From NCBI GenBank assembly GCA_002427325.1, contig DIQS01000027.1:1-14185 (forward strand): 14,185 bases of DNA, read 5' to 3'. A program made the translations under genes and the position numbers. Positions 6,449 to 13,319 of this stretch are shown piece after piece. Within the stretch, counting starts at the first letter, position 1; each line of letters opens with the position of its first letter. The DNA is from Cloacimonetes bacterium UBA5456 (GTDB taxonomy: Bacteria > Cloacimonadota > Cloacimonadia > Cloacimonadales > Cloacimonadaceae). The notes below the pieces were generated by a model. It saw only the letters and a list, made by a program, of their open reading frames with translations. It searched no databases and had not been told where the DNA came from.

Positions 6449-7102
6449 ATGCTACGTAACCAGAAAGGAATCTCGGTCTATACCGTCATCAGTATAATAC
6501 TCTTTGTCGGCCTGATAGTTGTTCTGGCCATACCAAACTTTTTTAACTTGGATAAAGAACAGAACATCACAGACTGTACGAACAATATGAAAGAAATATG
6601 GGTAGCCGCCACTGACTATCTCAAAGACACCAATGCAGATTTTGACGGTGACTTAGAAATCTTGCGCACGACACATAAGGCGCAAGACCCGAACTCATAT
6701 TACCTTGGAAAAAGAAGCCACTGCCCCGAGACTTCAAGGCAAAAGCACGACTATTTGGTCTATGGCAAGTATGTCTCGGAACAAATTGGAGACGAGACCA
6801 AACACAACTATGGCGTCATAGTATATTGTCCAAACTTGGGGACATTTCCAAAGCACTTTATCCCCAAAATGTTCTATGAAAACATGGACCCTACTCAATT
6901 GCAGAACTATATGATTGATGATCTTGACTACATCAACGAACATACCGGCTCAAATGGAACAAAGAAGCTGGAAATGGTAGAAAAGTATATCAACATCTGG
7001 AAAGAAGACCCACAAGCATTTGAAAAGAGAAAAGAGGACAACACGGTGCTGAGAGCTATGCTCTTTCCCGAGCAGTTCGGCTTAGGCGCAGACAACTTTT
7101 AA
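6449..7102 (+). CDS. Type IV pilin-like/pseudopilin protein lacking Glu5
   Basis: A 217-residue protein with a short class III signal: MLRNQKG, then a long hydrophobic helix. Prepilin peptidase cleavage is predicted after Gly7. The mature protein starts ISVYT, and Pro29 becomes Pro22 of the mature form, exactly where type IV pilins have a conserved proline (IPNF). Position +5, normally Glu, is Thr12. Two Cys-Pro pairs (SHCPET and VYCPNLG) bracket a beta segment as in many (pseudo)pilin C-domains. The C-terminal third is longer and more charged than in a typical major pilin. TAGGAG precedes the start. It is probably a minor pseudopilin or a pilin-like surface protein exported through type IV pilus or type II secretion machinery encoded elsewhere. 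It follows the transglycosylase gene by 68 nt and is closed by a terminator hairpin. Confidence 0.8.
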   Translation: MLRNQKGISVYTVISIILFVGLIVVLAIPNFFNLDKEQNITDCTNNMKEIWVAATDYLKDTNADFDGDLEILRTTHKAQDPNSYYLGKRSHCPETSRQKHDYLVYGKYVSEQIGDETKHNYGVIVYCPNLGTFPKHFIPKMFYENMDPTQLQNYMIDDLDYINEHTGSNGTKKLEMVEKYINIWKEDPQAFEKRKEDNTVLRAMLFPEQFGLGADNF

Positions 7103-7130
7103 CTTATGCTTTTCATCGCATAAACATATT

Positions 7131-7165
7131 TAGCGGGTGTTATACAAATGCCCGCTATCTTTTTC
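7131..7165 (+). terminator. Intrinsic terminator after the pilin-like gene
   Basis: TAGCGGG (7131-7137) pairs with CCCGCTA (7151-7157) around a 13-nt loop, and the run TCTTTTTCT follows. It would end the ferritin-like/transglycosylase/pilin unit just before folC. Confidence 0.7.
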
Positions 7166-7194
7166 TGAGATAAATCAAGGTCGAAAGAGGAAAC

Positions 7195-8475
7195 ATGGAA
7201 TATCAAGAGTTTATTGACCTCATTTACGCCCGCTATTCCGGCAATGTGAAGCTGGGATTGGAGCGCATGCAGGGCTTATTGGAGGACTTAGGCAATCCCC
7301 AAGACAGATTACGTGGCTTTCACGTTGCCGGAACCAACGGCAAAGGCAGCGTCTGTGCAACGCTTGAAGCCCTATGCTTGGCACATGGATTTAGAACGGG
7401 ACTAAACACCTCCCCCCATTTGGTGAACTACAACGAGCGCATCCGTATCATGGGACAAGAGCTGCCCATAGATGAGATCATCGCAACATTCACAGAACAC
7501 AGCAATCTCTTCGATAAATGGGACGCATCCTTCTTTGAGATCACTACTGCGATTGCCTTCATTCTCTTTGCCCGACGAGAGATAGATGTTGCCGTGATCG
7601 AAGTAGGCTTGGGCGGCAGATTGGACGCCACAAACCCCTTTAAGCCGGATGTGTCGCTGATCACGACCATTGCCCTCGACCACATCAAGACTTTAGGCGG
7701 CGACATCAAGGTGATAGCCGGCGAAAAAGCAGGCATCATCAAAAAGGGTATCCCCCTGATCTTAGGCGAGATAGAGCCTGAACCCAGAGCGGTGATCGAG
7801 GCAAAAGCTATTACGCTAAAGAGCCCCACTTTCATCCACGGCGAGGACTGGAAGGTCTCTTTTGAGAAAAGCTCCGCCCCAAACGCCAGCTTTGACTATA
7901 AATATAAAGACGTTTGCTATAAAGGACTTAGAAGCAATCTCATCGGTGACCACCAAGTGACAAACGTCGGACAGGCACTCACCGCTTTCATCATCTTTTG
8001 CCAGAACAATAAGCTCAAATACAGCGAAGACAAGATACGCCAAGCGCTGATGAATATCAATTGGAAGGGACGCATTCAGCTCCTCGAAGAAAACCCCACC
8101 GTGATCATAGACGGAGCGCACAACGTGCACGGCCTCAAAGCGCTGATGAAGACACTGGACAGGGTCTATCCCGAGCGCAAATTGATCTTCGTGATCTCCA
8201 TCCTCGCAGACAAAAACTATCCCGAGATGCTCCGCATGATCTGCCAAAAAGCCGAGAAAGTCTTCGTTGCTCAAAACACTTCCCAGCGTGCCGCAACCGT
8301 GAAAGAGCAGATCGTGGAAGTGCGCAAGAACAATGTGGAAGCCATTGCCTGTGATAGCGTTGCCGATGCTCTGAGATTTGCCAAAGAAGCCGCAGGAAAG
8401 GATGGCGTGATCGTGGCTGGCGGCTCACTTTTTACCGTTGGCGAACTGATCTCCGCCTCCCAGAATAATGCATAG
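7195..8475 (+). CDS. folC: Bifunctional folylpolyglutamate/dihydrofolate synthase
   Basis: A 426-residue cytoplasmic ATP-dependent ligase of the Mur ligase superfamily. It adds glutamate to folates and, in bifunctional forms, makes dihydrofolate from dihydropteroate. Length and motifs fit FolC: P-loop GTNGKGS at 46-52, TSPHL at 72-76, EVGLGGRLDATN at 136-147, LDHIKTLG at 161-168 (metal-binding His), EKAGIIK at 177-183 containing the Lys that is carbamylated in the family, and DGAHN near 306-310 at the start of the C-terminal glutamate-binding domain. AGAGG just upstream of the ATG is an acceptable Shine-Dalgarno. Whether it has both activities cannot be decided from sequence. Its stop codon is overlapped by the start of a mini-ORF leading into rnhC, so the two genes are likely co-transcribed. 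Confidence 0.95.
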   Translation: MEYQEFIDLIYARYSGNVKLGLERMQGLLEDLGNPQDRLRGFHVAGTNGKGSVCATLEALCLAHGFRTGLNTSPHLVNYNERIRIMGQELPIDEIIATFTEHSNLFDKWDASFFEITTAIAFILFARREIDVAVIEVGLGGRLDATNPFKPDVSLITTIALDHIKTLGGDIKVIAGEKAGIIKKGIPLILGEIEPEPRAVIEAKAITLKSPTFIHGEDWKVSFEKSSAPNASFDYKYKDVCYKGLRSNLIGDHQVTNVGQALTAFIIFCQNNKLKYSEDKIRQALMNINWKGRIQLLEENPTVIIDGAHNVHGLKALMKTLDRVYPERKLIFVISILADKNYPEMLRMICQKAEKVFVAQNTSQRAATVKEQIVEVRKNNVEAIACDSVADALRFAKEAAGKDGVIVAGGSLFTVGELISASQNNA

Positions 8476-8578
8476 AGAGACCGAGCAAAACATGTCTAAA
8501 ACAATGCCGAGCAACACCACACCCAAGACAAAGTATCAAGAAACAAAGATACATCCAAATTAAGACAATGCATAGAGA
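8467..8578 (+). repeat. 12-bp direct repeat (AATGCATAGAGA) at mini-ORF and rnhC starts
   Basis: Identical copies lie at 8467-8478 and 8567-8578, exactly 100 bp apart. Each contains a start codon; the downstream copy holds the rnhC ATG. Confidence 0.7.
8468..8563 (+). CDS. 31-codon mini-ORF linking folC to rnhC
   Basis: The ATG lies within the last codons of folC (ATGCATAG contains both the start and the folC TAG in another frame). The frame runs 31 codons and stops 4 nt before the rnhC ATG. The product is polar (Lys, Thr, Asn, Gln) with no domain. Its first codons encode MHRETE, against MHREIE for RNase HIII, and the two starts share 19 of 24 nt. It may be a translational relay to rnhC, which lacks a clear Shine-Dalgarno, or a remnant of a partial duplication of the rnhC start. 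No evidence shows that it is expressed. Confidence 0.35.
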   Translation: MHRETEQNMSKTMPSNTTPKTKYQETKIHPN

Positions 8579-9488
8579 AATAGAGAAATACCTCGCCCAT
8601 CTTGTGCCTCTTTTACTTCAGCGCGGCATTGACATCAGCGACAAGCGTGAGATATCCTATGGACTGCAACTAAGGCTAAGCCGCAACGCAGACAAGAGCG
8701 TTCTCAACCTTTATTACTCCGAAAAGAAAGGGCTGAGCACCGTCGTAGGCGGCTCTTCAACCAGCGATCTCAAAGCCGAGCTCGAAGCCTTGCTTTTAGG
8801 CGAGCGCAACCCCTACACCGGCCCCGGACTCCATAGCTGGAATAGCTGGATCGGCAGCGATGAATGCGGCAAAGGCGACTACTTCGGCCCCCTGATCGGA
8901 AGCGCCTTTTATTGCAGCAAAGACCAAGTTCCAAAGCTCAAAGAGATAGGCGTGGAAGACAGCAAAAAGCTAAACGAAAAGCTGATCTATCAAATCGCCA
9001 AAGAATTATATTTGAACTTCCCCGGCCAAGCCAATTCAGTTGTGATCAAACCACGGCGCTATAACGAGCTGATTGCGGATTTCAAGCAGAGGGGACGCAA
9101 TCTCAACGACCTCTTGGCATGGCTCCACTTCAAGGTCATCAGCGGCATCTTGGACGAAAGACCAAATACGGAAGGAGTCATCATCGACCAATTTTCAAAG
9201 GCTCAGAAAGCTCGCGCCTTGATCATCCCCAAATATCCGGATGTGAACGTGGTGGAACGCACTGCCGCCGAACGAGATATAGCCGTCGCCGCCGCTTCCA
9301 TACTCTCACGCTATCAGTTTTTGGAACACATGAAAAAGATGAGCAACAGCTTTGACATGAGTTTCCCCTTGGGGGCAAATAAACGAGTGATTGACAGCGC
9401 CCGCAGCTTCATCCAAAAGCATGGCAAAGAGAGGTTTGACGAGGTTGCCAAGCTGCATTTCAAGACGACGCAGCAACTCGGTCTTTAG
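8568..9488 (+). CDS. rnhC: Ribonuclease HIII
   Basis: A 306-residue cytoplasmic endonuclease that cuts the RNA strand of RNA-DNA hybrids (R-loops, primers). The N-terminal about 80 residues match the TBP-like substrate-binding domain unique to RNase HIII (YGLQLRL, VLNLYYSEKKG, STVVGG). The catalytic domain starts with GSDECGKGDYFGPL, giving Asp98 and Glu99 as metal ligands. It continues with DSKKL at 131-135 and Asp207 in VIIDQFSKA, and an acidic ligand near Glu235/Asp237 before AVAAASILSR. Its length is normal for the family (about 300). It is distinguished from RNase HII by the N-domain and the GKGD motif. No clear Shine-Dalgarno precedes the ATG, so translation may be coupled to the upstream mini-ORF. 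Its stop overlaps by 4 nt the stop of the convergent AlkD-like gene. Confidence 0.94.
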   Translation: MHREIEKYLAHLVPLLLQRGIDISDKREISYGLQLRLSRNADKSVLNLYYSEKKGLSTVVGGSSTSDLKAELEALLLGERNPYTGPGLHSWNSWIGSDECGKGDYFGPLIGSAFYCSKDQVPKLKEIGVEDSKKLNEKLIYQIAKELYLNFPGQANSVVIKPRRYNELIADFKQRGRNLNDLLAWLHFKVISGILDERPNTEGVIIDQFSKAQKARALIIPKYPDVNVVERTAAERDIAVAAASILSRYQFLEHMKKMSNSFDMSFPLGANKRVIDSARSFIQKHGKERFDEVAKLHFKTTQQLGL

Positions 9489-10306
9489 TCTGAATTACGC
9501 GATCTATATGATTGTTTGCGCGGTTGTCGCGCTTTATGCTGACGGTTCTGATTATTGCGATTCTGATTGTTTCGATTTTTGACGATTTTCGGGCGAAAAG
9601 CCTTTGCTTTTGCATGGGGCATCTTATCGCTTACAGCCTTGAGAATATAGGGGTTTATATCCTTTTTATGTTCCAATAGATATTCTTCCACTTGCTCCGA
9701 CGATTTGTGCCAGAGGTCTGTGATCAGCCAGGAAAGTCCCATTTGCGCGTTTCTATCATTTTCATTGAGGCAGGGTTTGATGAATTCCAGGATATTTTCC
9801 GCTTTTTCGGCTTTGCGCAACCAAACGAAAGTGACGAAACTTGCGCGGCGAGTCCATTTACTCTCCGAATCTCGCCACTGTTTCCAAACTTCCAGGTCCA
9901 CGAGCCCCAGTTCAAAGAGCACGGGGAGGATCTTGATCGCCAGAAAGTCGGCATGTGCCCAATTCTCAACCAATTCATCCAGCCAATATTTGACTTGATC
10001 ACGAACGTGTGCTGTAAGTCGAGGGCGATTCTTTTTCAGCATCATGATAGCGAGTGTGCCCAGCTCATATTTACCGGTTTTAAATAGGACAGAACCGAGA
10101 TCGGCAAGCTCATCGACCTCAAGACCAAACTCATCTAATATCCTATCGCGCAAGACTTTTATCTCTTCATCTTCAATGCCGAATGCGTCGTAACCTTCAT
10201 TGAAATTACGCATATTTCGGATCGCGCGCACAGGGTCTTCTCGGTCAAAACAGAATTTCAGTGCGCACTTTAAGATCGCTTCATATTTATCGTTTTTAGC
10301 TTGCAT
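9485..10306 (-). CDS. AlkD-like DNA alkylation repair (HEAT-repeat) protein with basic tail
   Basis: A 273-residue all-helical protein resembling the AlkD family (PF08713), glycosylases that excise alkylated bases such as 7- and 3-methylpurines. Seen features: Trp116-x3-Asp120 in NWAHADFLAI, equal to the Trp-x3-Asp of AlkD, and Arg153/Arg154 in SKWTRRASFV, at the place of the AlkD Arg that contacts DNA. At the C-terminal helix the family usually has KA(I/V)SWAL, but here it reads KAVSDKM, so a tryptophan lining the AlkD cleft is replaced by Asp. The last about 30 residues are disordered and basic with a tandem RNNQN unit, suited to nucleic-acid contact. Start: GGAGA lies 7 nt before the ATG. 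It is the last gene of a minus-strand run with trmJ upstream. Substrate and activity are uncertain; it may be a non-catalytic binder. Confidence 0.75.
   Translation of the reverse strand: MQAKNDKYEAILKCALKFCFDREDPVRAIRNMRNFNEGYDAFGIEDEEIKVLRDRILDEFGLEVDELADLGSVLFKTGKYELGTLAIMMLKKNRPRLTAHVRDQVKYWLDELVENWAHADFLAIKILPVLFELGLVDLEVWKQWRDSESKWTRRASFVTFVWLRKAEKAENILEFIKPCLNENDRNAQMGLSWLITDLWHKSSEQVEEYLLEHKKDINPYILKAVSDKMPHAKAKAFRPKIVKNRNNQNRNNQNRQHKARQPRKQSYRSRNSD
9546..9575 (-). repeat. Two tandem 15-bp units in the basic tail of the AlkD-like gene
   Basis: Two adjacent 15-bp copies (9546-9560 and 9561-9575) match at 13 of 15 positions. On the minus strand they encode the pentapeptide RNNQN twice. 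This suggests slippage expansion of a disordered tail. Confidence 0.75.
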
Positions 10307-10367
10307 TATTTTCTCCAGATGATTTTGATCTAAGGCACTTTATCAGGCTGTATCCTGTTAAGATGCA

Positions 10368-10406
10368 AGCTTTGTTCCAATGCAGTAATTATATCTGAAC
10401 AAAGCT
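10368..10406 (-). promoter_or_regulatory. 10-bp inverted repeat enclosing a TATAAT
   Basis: AGCTTTGTTC (10368-10377) and GAACAAAGCT (10397-10406) are perfect inverted copies around 19 nt. Inside, read on the minus strand, is TATAAT (10393 to 10388), about 80 bp before the AlkD-like start. No T run follows on the minus strand, so a standard terminator for trmJ is unlikely. An operator around a promoter, or an RNA hairpin in the trmJ-alkD spacer, would fit. No good -35 was found. Confidence 0.45.
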
Positions 10407-10413
10407 GAGAATA

Positions 10414-11151
10414 TTAGTCGTAACCCTTGCCTTTTCCATTGATTAAGACATGTATGCGATTGAACATTTGACGCAGGCGATAGACCATTTCTTTGTTTGG
10501 ATTCATGCGCACCAACATCTTTTTGAGGAAGGTTTCCCAATTGGTGGTCTCTCGATCGCTGAAATAATTGATATCTTCTAAGACACCATAGAGATAGCCG
10601 TGTATCTTTTCCAGCTCTTCTTTACCCACGGCATCCGTCAAATTTCGCCCCATGTCCTCATCGACTCTCTGCGGAAAAGACTTGATCTCATAACACGCCA
10701 AAGCCGCAGCCTGAGCGAGATTGATGGAGGGAAAGTCCGGATTTGCCGAAAAGTGGCATCTTAAGGGGCAGAGATTAGCCTCATCGTCGGTGAGTCCAAA
10801 GGTTTCCCGCCCAAAGACCAAGCCTATCTTGAGAAGCGGCAGATCGTGCACATAACTTGCCATCTGCATTGGCGATAAGTCCACCGGCTTGAGTTTTCCT
10901 TTACGGCGAGAGAAGGCGATGACGCGGTCCACATCAACCAGCGCATCTTTCAGACTATCATAGATCTTAGCGTTTTCCAAAATCTCCTTAGAATGCATGG
11001 CGAGATAGAAGTCGTTTTTCTGGGGAATACTGCCCACGATCCGCAGATCGCTGAAGCAGAAGTTATTCATTATTCGCGCAATTGCGCCGACATTTCCCTC
11101 ATAGATGGGTTCAACGAGTATAATGCTTATCCGAGATAGATCAGCGCTCAT
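10414..11151 (-). CDS. trmJ: TrmJ-type tRNA (cytidine/uridine-32-2'-O)-methyltransferase
   Basis: A 245-residue SPOUT-class enzyme that methylates ribose 2'-OH in tRNA using S-adenosylmethionine. In the TrmJ subfamily the target is nucleotide 32 of the anticodon loop. All three SpoU motifs are plain: motif 1 at about 14-31 (EPIYEGNVGAIARIMNNF), motif 2 at 111-121 (LVFGRETFGLT) and motif 3 at 139-155 (PSINLAQAAALACYE), which together make the trefoil-knot cofactor pocket. The C-terminal helical extension (about 160-245) is of TrmJ type, as opposed to shorter TrmL. Its start overlaps the end of the upstream HEAT-repeat gene by 11 nt and is preceded by AAAGGA, so the two are co-transcribed. The position specificity is from family knowledge; the base target (C, U or any) cannot be read here. 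Confidence 0.9.
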   Translation of the reverse strand: MSADLSRISIILVEPIYEGNVGAIARIMNNFCFSDLRIVGSIPQKNDFYLAMHSKEILENAKIYDSLKDALVDVDRVIAFSRRKGKLKPVDLSPMQMASYVHDLPLLKIGLVFGRETFGLTDDEANLCPLRCHFSANPDFPSINLAQAAALACYEIKSFPQRVDEDMGRNLTDAVGKEELEKIHGYLYGVLEDINYFSDRETTNWETFLKKMLVRMNPNKEMVYRLRQMFNRIHVLINGKGKGYD

Positions 11152-11983
11152 TCTTCCTTTTGCGAATGCTGATCACAGAGCCCAGTTTTGTGCCCATTTC
11201 GCGGACATTTGGGTTGGGGTCTTTACGCCATTCATTGATGGTCTTTTGAGTGATGGTAAGGAAGTCATTCCCGTTTTCTCGACGGCTTTTTTGCGTGAAG
11301 ATATTTGCCAATCTTTTCAGAGTTTGCCAGATCGTGTTAAAGCGCGTTTCATCGGCATCTATGAGCCAGCGACGCACGTTTGTATAGGTCTGAACAGGGC
11401 GCACTCTTCCCACCTGCGTGAGAATATGCGAGATCTTCTTTTGCACTTCTTCGCCCTCATCATCGAGCAATTTGCTGAGAAAAGTCAGAACATATTGCGG
11501 GTTCTTTGCGGCGATATTTTCCATTCCGTGCATGGACATTGCACGCTTTTTCTCATCGGGGCTATCTGCCCAAAGCGGCATACTGTCCCTCATCTCTTCA
11601 GGAAATCTTTTCCACATATCAAAGCAGATGGTTTCACTTTCCCAAGGCACGCTCGCATAGGTTTTATCGAGGGTTGCGATAATGTGATCCGGACTGTCGA
11701 AGTATTTATAATAGAAATAAAACAGTCCCGTAGCACGGATACCATAGATGAAATCCTTCAGCAAATCACCACAAATCTGGTCTAAATTAGCCTTCCCGGA
11801 ATAGACGGCAAGACGTTTGCCCAGTTCTTCACGGACGAAATAGTTCGCAGTGTTTCCCAGTTCGCTAATTTGTTTGATGGCAAGCTCTTCCTTATCCTTA
11901 TCGAGGTTACGAAAGATTTTTTCCACATGCGCATCGAGTATTTTGTAGTCATCAATATTAAGACGACCTACTTCTTTAATCAT
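11141..11983 (-). CDS. HEAT-repeat protein of AlkC/AlkD style
   Basis: A 280-residue all-helical, charged cytoplasmic protein. Its helical-repeat pattern resembles DNA alkylation repair HEAT proteins. NPQYVLTFLSKLLDDEGEEV followed by QKKISHILTQVGRVRP (about 161-196) parallels the AlkC/AlkD-family segment in which a 'LkDDs..VRksVan.LND..K..P' helix pair follows the Arg-rich helix. DPNPNVREMGTKLGSV (about 255-270) is a typical HEAT unit. Trp114 and the KKR at 145-147 occupy places where AlkD has DNA-contacting residues, but the Trp-x3-Asp motif is not kept (Thr at +4). It ends in a basic tail (RKRKNER). GGAGA lies 7 nt before the start. It overlaps trmJ by 11 nt. Family membership is moderately sure; enzymatic activity is doubtful. 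A protein- or nucleic-acid-binding scaffold is an alternative. Confidence 0.65.
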   Translation of the reverse strand: MIKEVGRLNIDDYKILDAHVEKIFRNLDKDKEELAIKQISELGNTANYFVREELGKRLAVYSGKANLDQICGDLLKDFIYGIRATGLFYFYYKYFDSPDHIIATLDKTYASVPWESETICFDMWKRFPEEMRDSMPLWADSPDEKKRAMSMHGMENIAAKNPQYVLTFLSKLLDDEGEEVQKKISHILTQVGRVRPVQTYTNVRRWLIDADETRFNTIWQTLKRLANIFTQKSRRENGNDFLTITQKTINEWRKDPNPNVREMGTKLGSVISIRKRKNER

Positions 11984-12138
11984 AAATGAGTCTCCATTAT
12001 CATGGCCGTTGCATCATAGCATCAGCTTTTTTATAAGCACTAAACAAAAGTGTCGATTCAGTTTGTTTACGTATTTTTAACAGTATTAAAGGTTTTAGCC
12101 CGGATTTGTCTTCGAATGTTCCGATCCTTCGTTGACTT

Positions 12139-12168
12139 ACAATACTGTCAGATGTGTTTTTCTGTCAA
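12139..12168 (-). promoter_or_regulatory. Probable promoter of the HEAT-repeat/trmJ operon
   Basis: On the minus strand, TTGACA (12168 to 12163) is followed after 18 bp by TATTGT (12144 to 12139, four of six consensus bases). It lies in the 250-bp AT-rich spacer (11984-12233) between the SGNH lipoprotein gene and the HEAT-repeat gene, leaving a leader of about 150 nt. Nothing else was recognised in that spacer, including no clear terminator for the upstream gene. Confidence 0.4.
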
Positions 12169-12233
12169 GAAATATTTAAATTAAAGCTTTGAAACATGCT
12201 TCTATTTTCGATAATTAACGGGTTTTGAAAGCA

Positions 12234-13319
12234 TTACTTACTATCTCTGAGAAAGGATGATTCCCAAGCTAATTGCTGGATTAACACCGCCTCACTCCTG
12301 CTCAAGCCGCTCGGAATATAGCTATTTCCATAAGGATTTTGTGCCCAGATTTTTGCCATCATAAGGCATGATACGAGATATGTTCCCGCAAGGGTGGGAT
12401 GCAAGTGATCGCTGCTGATGAGTTCGGGCATTTGCAGATTATCTTCAGCGTTGTGAAAGGCGACTCCTGCCGGGATCACCGGTGCGTCAAGATGCGCACC
12501 GATATAGCGATAGGCATCTCTTAACGGGATATACATCTCAGGTGTATCACTTCGCGCCCAGGTCATATAAAACGCAGTCTGAGCTCCTGCCGCTCGGATC
12601 ATGGTATTCAGCGAATCTGCATATTGATAGAAAAGCTCAGGCGCAATCACGGGTCGAACGCTTTGTTCTTGCACGATGACGAGGTCCCAATCTCCGCTTT
12701 GAATGGCTGCCCGAGTTTGCGGATCGTTAAAATGAGTTTGCAGGGTATAGCTTCCCGGTGCGCGCGCCATTATCGTCATATCCCACTCGGGATTTGCCGC
12801 TCTGAGCAGTGCTTCCAGATGCAGGTCAACCCCGCTATTTGAGGCAACTAAACTATTGCCCAAAAAGAGGATGCGCCGACTTTGTTCATAGGGCGTGCCC
12901 CAGCCGATGATGACATCCAATCCGCCGGGAACAAATTGCAAATTGATGTAAACTGTTGAGGTCTCGCCGGGCAAAACTTCTGCAGTACCCTGTCCGGTTG
13001 CAACCAAAGTATTGCCACTATATAGCATTACATCGATTGCATATATGCCGGGATTAAGCCCCACAAAAGTGCCATGAGCGCTGTGTCCCTCGATTTCGAG
13101 CTCCATGCTGCTCTGAAAATCACCTTTACTGATTTTCACCACCACGCGATTGATCTCAATGTCAAGCTGTTGAGCGGGGCTCAAGTCCATCCGAATGGGC
13201 AAAAAAGCTTCTTCTTTTGGTGCAGTGCTTTTGCATCCGCCAAGAACAATCATGGCGAAAAGGAAAATCATAAGGCTAAGACTGATATCTTTGATCTTTG
13301 ATAAGTATTGGTTTTTCAT
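12234..13319 (-). CDS. Lipoprotein with SGNH-hydrolase domain (DUF4886-like)
   Basis: A 361-residue lipoprotein. The signal peptide ends in LGGC with Cys29 lipidated, followed by Lys-Ser. Residues about 45-130 form a small beta domain (GTFVGLNPGIYAIDVMLYSG, ATGQGTAEVLPGET) like the carbohydrate-binding or Ig-like modules of surface lipoproteins. From about 148 an SGNH hydrolase domain begins: RILFLGNSLV with GNS in place of GDS and nucleophile candidate Ser156, then DLVIVQEQSVRP (214-223), which matches DUF4886-type SGNH proteins, and the catalytic pair Asp304/His307 in SSDHLHPT. Such enzymes are esterases, often acting on acetylated polysaccharides, but the substrate is not evident. The ATG at 13319 has no clear Shine-Dalgarno; Met17 would cut off the charged n-region, so the first ATG is kept. 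It is exposed at the cell envelope and divergent from the methyltransferase gene. Confidence 0.82.
   Translation of the reverse strand: MKNQYLSKIKDISLSLMIFLFAMIVLGGCKSTAPKEEAFLPIRMDLSPAQQLDIEINRVVVKISKGDFQSSMELEIEGHSAHGTFVGLNPGIYAIDVMLYSGNTLVATGQGTAEVLPGETSTVYINLQFVPGGLDVIIGWGTPYEQSRRILFLGNSLVASNSGVDLHLEALLRAANPEWDMTIMARAPGSYTLQTHFNDPQTRAAIQSGDWDLVIVQEQSVRPVIAPELFYQYADSLNTMIRAAGAQTAFYMTWARSDTPEMYIPLRDAYRYIGAHLDAPVIPAGVAFHNAEDNLQMPELISSDHLHPTLAGTYLVSCLMMAKIWAQNPYGNSYIPSGLSRSEAVLIQQLAWESSFLRDSK

Noticed and set aside
7428..8274. Long minus-strand frames opposite folC
   Set aside because: FolC motifs are unmistakable on +; the opposite frames are mirrors of its codon pattern.
11105..11785. 226-codon open frame on + opposite the HEAT-repeat gene
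   Set aside because: Composition is odd for a protein and has no family pattern. It opposes a well-supported gene whose overlap with trmJ is typical of an operon.
12180..12233. Hairpin after the SGNH lipoprotein gene
   Set aside because: Only a 5-bp stem with a loop of over 20 nt and no T run; not a credible terminator.
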